Shown here one piece after another: positions 8,651 to 17,562 of a stretch of 64,000 bases of DNA. The stretch comes from DATFRX01 sp035630615. GTDB lineage: Bacteria > Actinomycetota > Actinomycetes > Propionibacteriales > Nocardioidaceae. The position numbers were made by a program, and so were the translations under genes. The stretch is from the NCBI GenBank assembly GCA_035630615.1, contig DASQKI010000115.1, positions 1-64,000 of the forward strand, in the 5' to 3' direction. Numbering within the stretch: the stretch's first letter is position 1; each line of letters begins with the position of its first letter. The notes beneath the pieces were generated by a model. The model saw only the letters and a program-made list of their open reading frames with translations. It searched no databases and had not been told where the DNA came from.

Positions 8651-9139
8651 TCAGCGACCGCCGAACGTCTCCAGCAGGATCGCCCGCTCGGCGTCGGTGA
8701 GGTTGGTGCTGATCAGGGTTGCGTCCCGACCGTGGAACCGCTCGCCCAGCCGGTCGACGTCCGCCTCGTCGGTCACCATGAACAGCGCGGAGGTGCCGGG
8801 AACGACCTCGGTGCGGATTCGTTCGAGGTCGCCCTTGGTGATACCGGTCCCGTCGGTGGCCTTCGCTAGCGCACCGATGCCGGCTCCGATGAGGGCTCCG
8901 GCGACGGGGACCATGAAGAGCGCACCGCCGAGGATTCCCCAGAGCGCGCCCCAGCCGGCGCCCCGCTTCGCGCTGTCCTGCTTGTGCTCGAGCTCAGGCT
9001 TGTCAGTACCCTCCTGCCAGCTCAGGACTGCGTGGTCGACGATCTTCACGACCCCGGCGCTTTCGGCGGCCTTCAGCGACGACGCGGCCCGAGCCGCGCC
9101 TTCCGGATCGTCGTACTTCCAGACCGTGAACGTGGTCAT
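8651..9139 (-). CDS. DUF1269-family membrane protein
   Basis: The start MTTFTVWKYDDPEGA is set by GGAGGAG just upstream. The N-terminal ferredoxin-like part (AARAASSLKAAESAGVVKIVDHAVLSW) is followed by a Gly/Ala-rich hydrophobic hairpin, about residues 60-95 (GAGWGALWGILGGALF, GALIGAGIGAL). The C-terminal half repeats the alpha/beta topology (IRTEVVPGTSALFMVTDEADVDRL). This matches the DUF1269 pattern. Family function is unknown; members are often in stress-responsive regulons. Confidence 0.8.
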   Translation of the reverse strand: MTTFTVWKYDDPEGAARAASSLKAAESAGVVKIVDHAVLSWQEGTDKPELEHKQDSAKRGAGWGALWGILGGALFMVPVAGALIGAGIGALAKATDGTGITKGDLERIRTEVVPGTSALFMVTDEADVDRLGERFHGRDATLISTNLTDAERAILLETFGGR

Positions 9140-9331
9140 GATTCCTCCTCCGAGGTCGCGACGCTCCTCCCGGCACGAGGGCGTCCCGGTGTGATGCACC
9201 ACCTTGAGGCATGGCGAGCGGCGACTCTGCTCCCGCGCCTGCACACGCTAGCCCGCCGGCAACTGCCTGTCTTCATCCTCAATGGATGATCCCGGCGGCC
9301 GCGGTGGAAACCGGGCCGGCCGAGTGGCTGG

Positions 9332-11257
9332 TCACACCTCTTGCTGAGTTGCCGCGACCAGCGCTCCGTCGGCGTCGTATCCTTCGATCCGGATGACGTC
9401 GCCTCCGGCAGCTGAGATGGTGATCTGGGTGGTGCCGTCGGAGGTGGGCGTGGTCTCGACCGGTCGGTCGTTGACGTACACGTCGATGCTGGCGACCGAT
9501 CCGGTGGTGATGGTCAGCTTGCGCTTCTTGGTTCCCGCGGCGGCGGAGGTGAAGGTCAGCAGCCGCGGTTGTTCTTGGGCGAGCAGGGCGCCGGCGGCGG
9601 CCATGAGGTCTGCGTTTTCCTCGAGAAGGTCGCGCTTGGTGAGTTCGTGGACTTGGTTTGGCACCACGCCAAGGTCCTCCACGGGCTGGCCCATCCGGGT
9701 TCCGACTCGCAGGCAGCGGCGTAGCGCGACGCGCATCTGCACTCCCTTGGGCAGCTTCTTGAGTCTGCCGTCGGTCCATTCGGTGCGCAGTTCCTCGTGA
9801 GTGACCACGTTCGCGCCGCCAGCACCGGTGTTGGCCTCGACGCCGAGCACCTGCCCGATCTGGTGGTCTTGGAAGCCGGCGGCGAAGATGTCGCAGGCGC
9901 TGTAGCACTGTGCGTCGGTGATCAGCACGACCGGACCCTGGTACAGCTGACCAGCGCTGTTGACCTGGTCAGCCGGGTAGAGCGGGAGGGCGGTGGAGTA
10001 TGCCGAGCCGGTGGTTACCGCCTCCTCGAGGGAGTCTTTCCAGTCCTGGTAGTCGGCGACCGTTCTGGCCAGCCCGGTGGTGCCGGGTGTGCTCACGAAC
10101 TGGAACGGTTCCGGCGTGACTCGGCGAGGGCCGAGGAACTGCAACAAGAACTCTGCCGCGATCACGTAGCCGCCGCCGTTTCCGCGGACGTCGAGCACGA
10201 GACCCTCCGGCGGGAGCTTGGAGAGCAGTCGGACGACTTCGTTGAGGAACGCGTTGATGTCCTGATCCTGCATATGGAAGGTGAAGATCCGCAGATGCCC
10301 GAAGGTGCCGCTCGGGGTGTCGACGATCCGGGCCTTGAGCTCGTCGGGGCGGCTGGTCTGCACCGGTCCGGCCGCGAGCGGTGCGGCGGCGCGGGCCTTG
10401 CGGGTGCGCTCCTTCGCGTTGTTGGGGGCGGATGCGTCCTCTAGGGAGGCCGGGGCGAAGAGTCTGCGCTTCATGCGCCGGGTCAGCTCGGTGCGGAGGT
10501 CTATGCCGACCAGGTGGTGCGCTGCGGCCTCGACGCCGGCGGGCAGTGACGGCAGAGTACCGGGAGTTGTCACCTCGGCGGCGGACTCGAAGACCCGCCA
10601 CGGCAGTCGGGTCTCGTGGGTCGCCCCGTCGACCTTGTAGGTGACGTCGACCCAGTCCTCGTCCGGTGGCAGCGACATGTTGATCGAGCGGAGGGTCATG
10701 TTCTGGAGGCCCTGCGCGAGCTGGGCCGCCTTGTTGCTGCCGGCCTCGCGTGCGGCGTTGGCCGCGACGGCGAGGTGGATCGGGGCGCCGTTCCAGTGTG
10801 TTACTTCGACCCCCGCCGTGAGCTGTGGATCGCCGGTGATGTGGTCGAACGTCTTGGTCACGAGGTAGGCCGTGCGGCCTTCGTCTGCGCAGCGTTCGAG
10901 GAAGATGCCGAGGAAGGCGAAGCCGGCGTAGCGCGAGGGCAGGATGTAGTTGGTGTGTAGGTCATGCAGGCCGAGGAAGATCCGCTGCAGCTGGGCGTGG
11001 AATTCTGTCTCGGTGAGGTCGGCCAGTCGGTGCCGCAGGAGGCGAAGCGCTTGTAGCGGGTCGACGGCGTGCATGGCGCGTTTGAGGGGAAGGTGGGCGT
11101 AGACCTCTCCGATCAGGATCTCGGCCTGATCGAGCACGAGGCGGCGCTGGGCATCGGTGAGTGGGCCCTGCGCGATGTAGCTGCGGAACTGCGGCATGGT
11201 GCGAATGGTGCCGAGGTTGTGGTCGCCGGTGAGGACGACGGTGTCGGGGTGGGACAT
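9332..11257 (-). CDS. S41-family (C-terminal-processing-like) peptidase, cytoplasmic
   Basis: The start MSHPDTVVLTG is set by an AGGAG site. There is no signal peptide, unusual for tail-specific proteases. The N-terminal helical region, about 30-110, contains LLRHRLADLTETEFHAQLQRIFLGLHDLHT, as in S41 enzymes. A divergent PDZ-like part follows, and the catalytic core spans about 345-540 with LVLDVRGNGGG and TDAQCYSACDIFAAGF, the latter carrying the candidate nucleophilic serine. A beta-rich C-terminal extension of about 75 residues (KLTITTGSVASIDVYVND) is added. Last gene of a minus-strand trio with an amidohydrolase and a UDG-like protein. Confidence 0.8.
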   Translation of the reverse strand: MSHPDTVVLTGDHNLGTIRTMPQFRSYIAQGPLTDAQRRLVLDQAEILIGEVYAHLPLKRAMHAVDPLQALRLLRHRLADLTETEFHAQLQRIFLGLHDLHTNYILPSRYAGFAFLGIFLERCADEGRTAYLVTKTFDHITGDPQLTAGVEVTHWNGAPIHLAVAANAAREAGSNKAAQLAQGLQNMTLRSINMSLPPDEDWVDVTYKVDGATHETRLPWRVFESAAEVTTPGTLPSLPAGVEAAAHHLVGIDLRTELTRRMKRRLFAPASLEDASAPNNAKERTRKARAAAPLAAGPVQTSRPDELKARIVDTPSGTFGHLRIFTFHMQDQDINAFLNEVVRLLSKLPPEGLVLDVRGNGGGYVIAAEFLLQFLGPRRVTPEPFQFVSTPGTTGLARTVADYQDWKDSLEEAVTTGSAYSTALPLYPADQVNSAGQLYQGPVVLITDAQCYSACDIFAAGFQDHQIGQVLGVEANTGAGGANVVTHEELRTEWTDGRLKKLPKGVQMRVALRRCLRVGTRMGQPVEDLGVVPNQVHELTKRDLLEENADLMAAAGALLAQEQPRLLTFTSAAAGTKKRKLTITTGSVASIDVYVNDRPVETTPTSDGTTQITISAAGGDVIRIEGYDADGALVAATQQEV

Positions 11258-11374
11258 GGCTGGCTCCTGGAGGAAAGGGGTTCCTCTTGTGCTGAATGCG
11301 CTCGTTGTGATGTGGACGTCCTTCTGATGCGGCGGCATCGCCTTGGGCGCGGACGTTGACGTGGGCTGGCTCTT

Positions 11375-12181
11375 CTAGGACTTGGGTGCTTGCCAGGTCA
11401 TGGTGTGGTCGGGGTCGGTGTCGGTGCGTTCGATGGTGTTGTTGTGGCGGGGCGAGTCGGTGCGTCCCCAGTGGTCGTCGCCGATCCAAATCGGTTGACC
11501 GTACGGGAGGTCGGCGTGTGGGATTCGGGTGTAGTCGGTTTCGGTGATAGTTGCTCCGTAGTTGGGGCCGGTTTGGTCTCCGCCGGGGTCTGGGGTTACG
11601 GCGCCGCGTGCAGCCGGGATCGCGGCGGCCCATTTGGCAGCGAGGTCGGCGGCGACGTGTGCGGAGGGATGCGGGATCTCGAACGTCGGGACGTCGGGTG
11701 CGGTGTCCCAGAGCTTGAGGGCGTCTTGAGCGTTGCCGCCGAAGGCGATGATGGCCTCCAGTGTGGAATCGGTGATGAGGTCGTAGAACCGGTTGCGCCA
11801 CGCCAGCTGGGCGGGATCGGACAACAGTGGGAGAGCCTTGCTGACTTTGCTGGGGTGGACTGCGAGCGGAAAGGCGTTGACCAGGGCGTAGCTGCTGGTC
11901 AACCCGAGCTTGGTTAGGAACCCCTGGACCCGCTGGCCGGCGTCCCCGACCAGGGTGCGGCCGACGAGACGTTCGGTGGGTCCTGGGTCGGAGGCGATGC
12001 CGAGGACCTTGGCGGTGCCGTTGAGTCGGCCGCGGTAGAACACCGGGCCCCAGTCGTACCAGAACAGGTCGCAATGTTCGGGGGCGATGGGTGGTAGCGC
12101 GGCGAAGTGCCGTGCGATCGCGATGGGTGGTCCTTTGTCGAACTCGATGCTTGGTGGAGCACCTGGGTCGAAGTCGATCAT
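11375..12181 (-). CDS. Uracil-DNA-glycosylase superfamily protein lacking an Fe-S cluster
   Basis: The UDG-fold signature is visible: VLGIASDPGPTE, then GRTLVGDAGQRVQGFLTKLGL and ALVNAFPLAV, and near the end of the fold the HPSAH motif. This is the family 4/5-like layout, where the first block holds the water-activating region and the His motif contacts the minor groove. Only one cysteine is present, so the four-cysteine Fe-S cluster of those families is missing. A polar tail of about 60 residues follows. AAGGAGGT gives an excellent RBS. It sits between an amidohydrolase and an S41 peptidase gene. Uracil excision is plausible but unproven; it may process another base or nucleotide. Confidence 0.75.
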   Translation of the reverse strand: MIDFDPGAPPSIEFDKGPPIAIARHFAALPPIAPEHCDLFWYDWGPVFYRGRLNGTAKVLGIASDPGPTERLVGRTLVGDAGQRVQGFLTKLGLTSSYALVNAFPLAVHPSKVSKALPLLSDPAQLAWRNRFYDLITDSTLEAIIAFGGNAQDALKLWDTAPDVPTFEIPHPSAHVAADLAAKWAAAIPAARGAVTPDPGGDQTGPNYGATITETDYTRIPHADLPYGQPIWIGDDHWGRTDSPRHNNTIERTDTDPDHTMTWQAPKS

Positions 12182-12236
12182 CGTCGACCTCCTTCGTCGG
12201 TTCGGTGTGTAGGTTTACTGGCTGCGGCTCGGGTTG

Positions 12237-13697
12237 TTAGGCGAAGATTGGGCCGACGGCGGGGTATCGCGCGATGAGCTTGGCGCGCATCTCCGCGAGC
12301 CGTCGTGGAGGTCCGTCGATGCCGGCGTCCTCAGGGGAGCCGAATCGGGTGTCGAGCAGCATCGGGCGCCCCCATGCGGTGACCGGTTCGTAGTCGGCTG
12401 GAGTGGAGAGTTCGGCGACCCAGTCGGGTCGGCCGTAGAGGATGTCCCCGCCGATCATCACCATCTCAACCCAGGATGGGTACGCCGAGACCACGTTTTC
12501 GTAGGGGTCGTCGAGGTGCTTTTGGAGGATCGTCAGGTCCGCGGCGCGTCCCACCTCGAGGGTTCCGATCTTGTCGGCGAGGCCGGCGATCTCGGCGGCA
12601 CCGCTGGTGACCATCTGCACCAGATCCGGTGGCTCCACCGTGATGCCGGGAGTTTGACTGACCACCTGCCATGCCACCTTCATCTCGTCCAGCAGGCTCC
12701 GGCTGCCCGAGGGCATCCAGTCCGCGCCCAAGGCGACCTGCACGCCGGCGGCAAGTGCTGCACCGATGTCGGTGGTCTCGTTGTACAGACGCAGGTTGGA
12801 CTGCGGCGACCACACCAGCTTCCCGCCCACCTCAGCGAGCTGGTCGAAATGCACACGGGTCAGAGCGGTCCCATGGATCATCACCGTCGCAGCGCTGAAC
12901 AGCGGTGAGTCTGCGAACTTGACAAACTCATTCACCGATGTCTGATTGGTCTTCTGTCCCTCGGCGAGATGAACGTAGTGCGCCTTGACCGTCTGGGCGT
13001 CGAAGATGCCGCGGCGGATGCTTTCGATGTCGTCGTCGGCGAGGCGGTCGAAGTCCACCGTGCTGCGAGCCAGCTGGGTGCCGAAGATCAGCAGGTCGAC
13101 GTTCCGCACCAAAGCCTCAGCCTTGTTCGGGTAATCCTGGGAGGCACCCTGAATGGCCGTCACGCCGCCGACCGCAGCACGGACCTCCGCGTAGCGGGTC
13201 ATCGCGGTTTTAACCGACACCGATTTCCCACCCGCGGTCAACAGACTCCAGGGCTGCTTGATGAGCTGGTCGTACTCGTCACTGTCGCGCCACCGGTCGC
13301 GGTTGATGTAGATCTTCGGTGGCTCCCACGCCGCGAACACGTTGTACTCCGGATGCCCATGCAGATCGATCAGACCCGGCACGATCACACCCCCGGTGCT
13401 GATCGCAAGCTCGACATCACGCGGCTTGGTCGAGCGGACCGATACGATCTGTCCGCCCTCCACCACCACCCAGCCACTAGCAATCGATCCATCACTCTTC
13501 AGGACCGACCCACCAAAGGCCGTCGGCTCTGTCGGAACAGCCCCAGCAGCCGCCAAAGGTCCAGTTAAGGCAGCGCCAGCATCCAAAGGGATATCCCGCA
13601 GCCGCGGTACTTTTGATCGGGCCGGCCGCCGAACGGCGCGTGGCACACCGCGCCCATACGCCTCATCAAACGCGTCTCGGCCTGCCACCGCGTCCAC
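12237..13697 (-). CDS. Metal-dependent amidohydrolase (imidazolonepropionase-like)
   Basis: The TIM-barrel amidohydrolase signature is present: GVIVPGLIDLHGHPEYN with the HxH metal ligands, a conserved lysine region VKAHYVHLAEG, a later His in MIHGTAL, and the Asp of GADWMPSGS. A beta-sandwich composite domain frames the barrel (SGWVVVEGGQIVSV and LEVGRAADLTIL). The first 45 residues are basic and poorly conserved, so the true start may lie downstream of the GTG given; no good RBS precedes it. The gene leads a minus-strand operon (55-bp gap) with the UDG-like and S41 genes. Substrate unknown. Confidence 0.8.
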   Translation of the reverse strand: MDAVAGRDAFDEAYGRGVPRAVRRPARSKVPRLRDIPLDAGAALTGPLAAAGAVPTEPTAFGGSVLKSDGSIASGWVVVEGGQIVSVRSTKPRDVELAISTGGVIVPGLIDLHGHPEYNVFAAWEPPKIYINRDRWRDSDEYDQLIKQPWSLLTAGGKSVSVKTAMTRYAEVRAAVGGVTAIQGASQDYPNKAEALVRNVDLLIFGTQLARSTVDFDRLADDDIESIRRGIFDAQTVKAHYVHLAEGQKTNQTSVNEFVKFADSPLFSAATVMIHGTALTRVHFDQLAEVGGKLVWSPQSNLRLYNETTDIGAALAAGVQVALGADWMPSGSRSLLDEMKVAWQVVSQTPGITVEPPDLVQMVTSGAAEIAGLADKIGTLEVGRAADLTILQKHLDDPYENVVSAYPSWVEMVMIGGDILYGRPDWVAELSTPADYEPVTAWGRPMLLDTRFGSPEDAGIDGPPRRLAEMRAKLIARYPAVGPIFA

Positions 13698-14431
13698 CTC
13701 TCGTCAAGCAGGAGCCCTACTGGCGCCGTTGACTGAGTCCGAGATCGTCGAGTCCTTCGGCGCTATGCAGTCCTCACCCTTGCGAAGCAGTCACATCTGT
13801 CCTGACATTCTGATCACAAGCTCATGGTCAATGGAGGCCTGAGCGTCGACTCGGGACTCCTGGATAGAGATCAGGGACGAAGGTCCTAGCATCGGCCATT
13901 GGTCCTACGGTCGATGGCCAAGGAAGTGCAGGAGCCGGCGGGACCGGCCGATACTGCCTCGGTAAGGGCTTGGACAACGATGTGGTGATCATCGGCGGAC
14001 AGCGCGTCAAGATCTGGCATGCCGGACTCCACCCATTCGGCCACCTCTTGGAAGTCCTGGTTGAGGGACTGCTCGCCCTCGGCCTCGGCGCGCTGCCAGA
14101 ACGTTCGCTCCTCGTCGTCTAGGTCAGCGAGTCGGCGATCGTGGTCACGTCGGTGGCGGCGTCCGCGATCGAGCATCCGGGAGCAGGTGTCGACCGTCCA
14201 TACCCGGGCCGGTCGTAGGTGACCACCCGCTGTCCCGCTCGGACATAGGCGTCTTCGACGTGTCTTTGCAGTCCGCGAGATCCCTTCGGTCGGGTGTCCG
14301 CACGATCGACGTGACGACCAACGCTCGGCCCTCACCCGCGTACCACAAGTCCCGACCAGGTTTCTCGTACTGCCCGCGTGGTTCGTGAAAGGGTGGTCTG
14401 AATCGACCCAAAGCGACCGGGGAGAAGACCA
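13698..14431. other. Intergenic stretch of about 0.7 kb with one weak candidate gene
   Basis: No recognisable family is encoded between the amidohydrolase and the methyltransferase. A minus-strand frame at 13886-14176 has protein-like composition and is listed separately. Frames further right in this stretch switch repeatedly, suggesting degraded coding sequence. Confidence 0.4.
13886..14176 (-). CDS. Weak candidate: acidic helical protein or its remnant
   Basis: Codons about 16-80 give a convincing acidic helical protein (LADLDDEERTFWQRAEAEGEQ, FQEVAEWVESGMPDLDALSADDHHIVVQALTEAV). The part before it is Arg-rich and probably untranslated in this frame, there is no RBS, and the first bases of the real gene may lie in another frame upstream. 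It could be the 3' end of a decayed gene. Confidence 0.3.
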   Translation of the reverse strand: MLDRGRRHRRDHDRRLADLDDEERTFWQRAEAEGEQSLNQDFQEVAEWVESGMPDLDALSADDHHIVVQALTEAVSAGPAGSCTSLAIDRRTNGRC

Positions 14432-15052
14432 GTGAGTGACACGCCGAAGGACATCCTCGACCGCGTCTACGCGATGAAGGGATCTGACGAGGCCGAGCGC
14501 GTGTACGACGAATGGGCCGAGCGCTACGACGACGACACGGTCGCCGGCTTAGGGTACGTGGGTCCGGCGGTCGCCGCGGCCAAGCTGGTGGAGCTGGCTC
14601 GACCCGAGGTCGTCTTGGACGCCGGCTGCGGTACCGGCCTGGTCGGGATGGAGCTGGCGAAGCGTATCGAAGTCACCCTCGACGGCGTCGATCTCTCACC
14701 GGGCATGCTCGACCAGGCCCGCGCCCGAGGCATCTACCGCAACCTGACGCGGGCCGACCTCACTCAGCGGCTGGACATCGCGGACGACACCTACGACGCT
14801 GCGATCTGCGTCGGCACCCTGACCGAAGGCCACGTCGGACCGGAGGCGCTCGACGAGCTGGCCAGGGTCGTCCGGTCCGGTGGACACGTCGTTGCTCCCG
14901 TGCTCGACCGAGTATGGGAGTCCGGCGGCTACCGCGCCCACGTCGACGCGCTGGCTGCCTCGGGCGCTGTCGTGCTGCGCGAGGCCGACGCCCATCCTTA
15001 TCTCGAGGCCGAAGGCTCCGGTTGTCGCCTCTGCGTCCTCGACGTCCGCTAG
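14432..15052 (+). CDS. Class I SAM-dependent methyltransferase
   Basis: A Rossmann-fold methyltransferase of 206 residues. Motif I is VVLDAGCGTGLVGMEL (about 67-82). The acidic end of strand 2 is DGVDLSPGMLDQAR, and the post-motif segment YDAAICVGTLTEGHV precedes LARVVRSGGHVV. It resembles the Williams-Beuren-type/Methyltransf_11 class that methylates small molecules. GTG start with GGGGAGAAG upstream. A 37-bp piece of this gene is duplicated exactly at 8549-8585. Substrate unknown. Confidence 0.85.
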   Translation: MSDTPKDILDRVYAMKGSDEAERVYDEWAERYDDDTVAGLGYVGPAVAAAKLVELARPEVVLDAGCGTGLVGMELAKRIEVTLDGVDLSPGMLDQARARGIYRNLTRADLTQRLDIADDTYDAAICVGTLTEGHVGPEALDELARVVRSGGHVVAPVLDRVWESGGYRAHVDALAASGAVVLREADAHPYLEAEGSGCRLCVLDVR

Positions 15053-15163
15053 CGCGCGTCGACTGCCGTAGGTCCCGCCCGCTTCACCGGTGTCCCCGCA
15101 GTTCAGAACGCATCTGATCTCTGGAACGAGATTTCTTGAGGTCGAGATGCGCGACCTGGAGTG

Positions 15164-16318
15164 TCATCGGCGAAGCACCGCGCGCAAGCGTCGTGTTAGT
15201 GAACGTGCGCGGTTGCCGTACCGCCGTGGTCGTCCCTGCCGCACGTCGTCGTGCCCGGCTGGGGGCAGACCATGCCGATGCCGCAGCGACTCGTTCTCGA
15301 GCCGGTTGACGGCCATGATCCGCCCCATGCCGGCGAGACCGTCAAGCGCGGTCTCGAGCAGTTGAGCATCACTGACTTCGACCGACTCCATGGCGTCCGG
15401 ATCCGGCGGTCCCGGCAGCAGTTCAGTCAGATCGCCGACCACGTTGACCCCAAGCTCGGCGATCTCGTCGTTCATCCGCCGAGCGCGCTTCTCGACCCAT
15501 CCGCGGTACGCCTCCGGGATCTGCAATCGTGGCTCGCCGGCCGGAGCACCCTCATAGATCTGGTCGACTGGATTTCCGATGCCTCTGCGATAAACCACGT
15601 AGCTGAGATCGTCCAGTCGTATGTTCACGCGACGTAATACCTCGGCCGCGGCCACGCCGCGTGCCGGGTTCGCCCGCGCCGGCTTCGGCTTCCGATAGCC
15701 CGACGGATCGATGCCCAGGACGCCAGCGAAGCGGCGCCACAGGATCATGGGGTCGGAGGACGACCGTGGCGCCGTAACCATATGCATACGGTGTGGATCG
15801 GCCACGGCGGTCCACGATCGAAGCATCCCGGAGAGGTCTTGGAAGTCCCAGAAGTTCTTCCAGGCCACCGTCTCGTTCGGATCGTCGACGCACACCAATC
15901 GCAGGTACTCCGGCCACGTCCAGGTCCGGCGATTGCGCATGGTCGTCAGCCACCTCGAGGGGATCACGCGCGCCAGGTCCCGCCCGCTGACGATCACGTG
16001 CACTTCTTCGGCAGCGGCAGCCTGCACCAACCGCTGCTGCGCTTGCGGTGGGCGTCGGCTCAAGAGCTCCATCGACAGGAAAACGTCGCCGTCCCAGCCT
16101 TCCGTCGCCTGCTGCAACCGCCGGCACATGTTGTCGATCGTGGACGGTCTTCGGCCCGTTCGGAGGATCTCGCTCGCCACGACTCCAGCCTCGAAGATTC
16201 CCCCCACGAAGCGAACTCCCGCCGCTTCGAGGCGGTCTTGGTTGTCGGCACACAGCGCTTGGAGGTAGGACGTCCCCGACTTCATGGCGCCGATGTGGAG
16301 GAATAGCCGTTTCGCCAT
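15164..16318 (-). CDS. Sulfotransferase-family protein
   Basis: The start MAKRLFLHIGAMKSGTSYLQ is the 5'-PSB loop that binds the 5'-phosphosulfate of PAPS; the frame upstream is non-coding in character. Further matches to the fold are VHVIVSGRDLARVIPSRW (3'-phosphate-binding region with Arg and Ser) and a Trp-rich acceptor-binding part (NRRTWTWPEYLRL). The last 40 residues are Arg-rich. Sulfotransferases move sulfate from PAPS to a hydroxyl or amine of a lipid, sugar or small molecule. It lies beside a truncated sulfatase gene on the same strand. Confidence 0.8.
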   Translation of the reverse strand: MAKRLFLHIGAMKSGTSYLQALCADNQDRLEAAGVRFVGGIFEAGVVASEILRTGRRPSTIDNMCRRLQQATEGWDGDVFLSMELLSRRPPQAQQRLVQAAAAEEVHVIVSGRDLARVIPSRWLTTMRNRRTWTWPEYLRLVCVDDPNETVAWKNFWDFQDLSGMLRSWTAVADPHRMHMVTAPRSSSDPMILWRRFAGVLGIDPSGYRKPKPARANPARGVAAAEVLRRVNIRLDDLSYVVYRRGIGNPVDQIYEGAPAGEPRLQIPEAYRGWVEKRARRMNDEIAELGVNVVGDLTELLPGPPDPDAMESVEVSDAQLLETALDGLAGMGRIMAVNRLENESLRHRHGLPPAGHDDVRQGRPRRYGNRARSLTRRLRAVLRR

Positions 16319-16373
16319 GGTCAGCGAAGCTACACCTGATCTGTTTCGCTGGGCGCACGGCCCGGCCGGCGAC

Positions 16374-16919
16374 CTACTGTGTCGCTCGCAGCGATCGGAG
16401 GAGCTGGGCGAGTTCGTCGGTGGTGTCGGCGTAGGCGGGGTCGTTGTGGCGGCTGTCGAGCTGGTAGGGGTCGTTGCGCATGTCGTACAGCTCGATCTCG
16501 GGTCGGCCGCCGTCGGTGGGGAAGACCTCGGTGTACTGGAAACGCGGCGTACGGACTGCGGTGGACAGCGTTTCGCCGATGCGGGGGTGTCCCTCGAGGA
16601 GGATGGGGCGGCCCCGTGCAACCTTGGGGTTCCGGGCGAGCTGGAGGAGCGACCGACCGTCCATCGCCAGTCCCGGCTCCGCTTGCGCCGCGTCGACAAA
16701 GGTCGGGGCGAGGTCGATGTTGGCGACCTGTTGGTCGCGTGTCACCCCGGCGGGGATGCCGGGTCCGCGGAGGATGAGCGGCACTCGGGAGGCCGGGTCG
16801 TAGAGGAAGAATTTCTCGGACGGTATCCGGTGCTGGCCGTGGAAGTGGCCGTTGTCGGAGGTGAACACGACCAGCGTGTTGTCGGCCTGGCCGGTGTGAG
16901 GCTGGCCGCGTGCCGGGTC
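16374..16919 (-). pseudogene. 5'-truncated sulfatase (C-terminal third)
   Basis: The open frame encodes NTLVVFTSDNGHFHGQHRI, VPLILRGPGIPAGV, and IELYDMRNDPYQLDSRHNDP, the last third of an arylsulfatase. It includes the DN metal-ligand motif but lacks the N-terminal metal site and the CxPxR cysteine that becomes formylglycine. The frame begins where the response-regulator gene ends (overlap of two bases), so the 5' two thirds were lost at that junction. Compared with the intact sulfatase at 36.5 kb, about 310 residues are missing. It cannot be active. Confidence 0.75.
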
Positions 16920-17562
16920 AGGTGAGTCCGGCGTCGCGGGCTTTCACTATGGCTTGTGCTCGGCCCGCCACCTGGAGTTTGGCGAAGATGTTCGAGATGT
17001 GGTTGCGGATGGTTTTGAGGCTCAGTCCGAGCGCGGCCGCGATCTCGGCGTTCGACGATTCGCGAGCGATCAGCTCGAGAACCTGTCGTTCGCGTTCGGT
17101 GAGTTGGGGGAAGGCGCGCTGGCTTCTCGAGGTCGGCTCCAACATGTCGGCGAGGCGGTCAGCCACTGCGGTGCCGAGGATCGCCTCGCCGGATGCGACG
17201 ACCCGCACGGCTCGAAGCACCTCGTCGCGGTCGGCGCCTTTGACGAGATAGCCACGTGCACCGGCCCGCAGCGCGGTCAGTACGGATGCGTCTTGTTCGA
17301 TCATGGTGAGAACCAGGATGCGTACGTCTGGACACTGTTCTGCCAGCCGGCGGGTTGCCTCGATGCCGCTGAGTTCGGGCATGTGCAGGTCCATGAGTAC
17401 GACATCGGGCTTGAGCTCGACTGCTGCGGCGACGGCTTGGGTACCGGTCGCGGCTTCGCCAACCACCTCGAGATCGTCGGCCGCGTCTAAGATCGCCCGC
17501 AGCCCCTGACGGAAAAGCGGGTGGTCGTCGGCGATCAGGACTCGCAGCGGCGCACCGGTCAT
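16918..17562 (-). CDS. NarL/LuxR-family response regulator
   Basis: The receiver domain occupies residues 1-120, with the acidic pair in LIADDHPL, the phosphoacceptor in VVLMDLHMPELSG (about Asp57) and the lysine of GYLVKGA. A LuxR-type HTH covers about 148-210 (LTERERQVLELIARESSNAEIAAALGLSLKTIRNHISNIFAKL). The ATG overlaps the end of the upstream histidine kinase gene by four bases, so the two are translationally coupled. Its 3' end abuts the truncated sulfatase. Confidence 0.9.
   Translation of the reverse strand: MTGAPLRVLIADDHPLFRQGLRAILDAADDLEVVGEAATGTQAVAAAVELKPDVVLMDLHMPELSGIEATRRLAEQCPDVRILVLTMIEQDASVLTALRAGARGYLVKGADRDEVLRAVRVVASGEAILGTAVADRLADMLEPTSRSQRAFPQLTERERQVLELIARESSNAEIAAALGLSLKTIRNHISNIFAKLQVAGRAQAIVKARDAGLT

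Noticed and set aside
9140..9331. Possible promoter elements between the DUF1269 and S41 genes
   Set aside because: No consensus pair or palindrome could be recognised.
16319..16699. Upstream extension of the sulfotransferase frame
   Set aside because: The extension is low-complexity Ser/Thr/Pro sequence overlapping the sulfatase remnant. The PAPS-binding loop begins right at the ATG at 16318.
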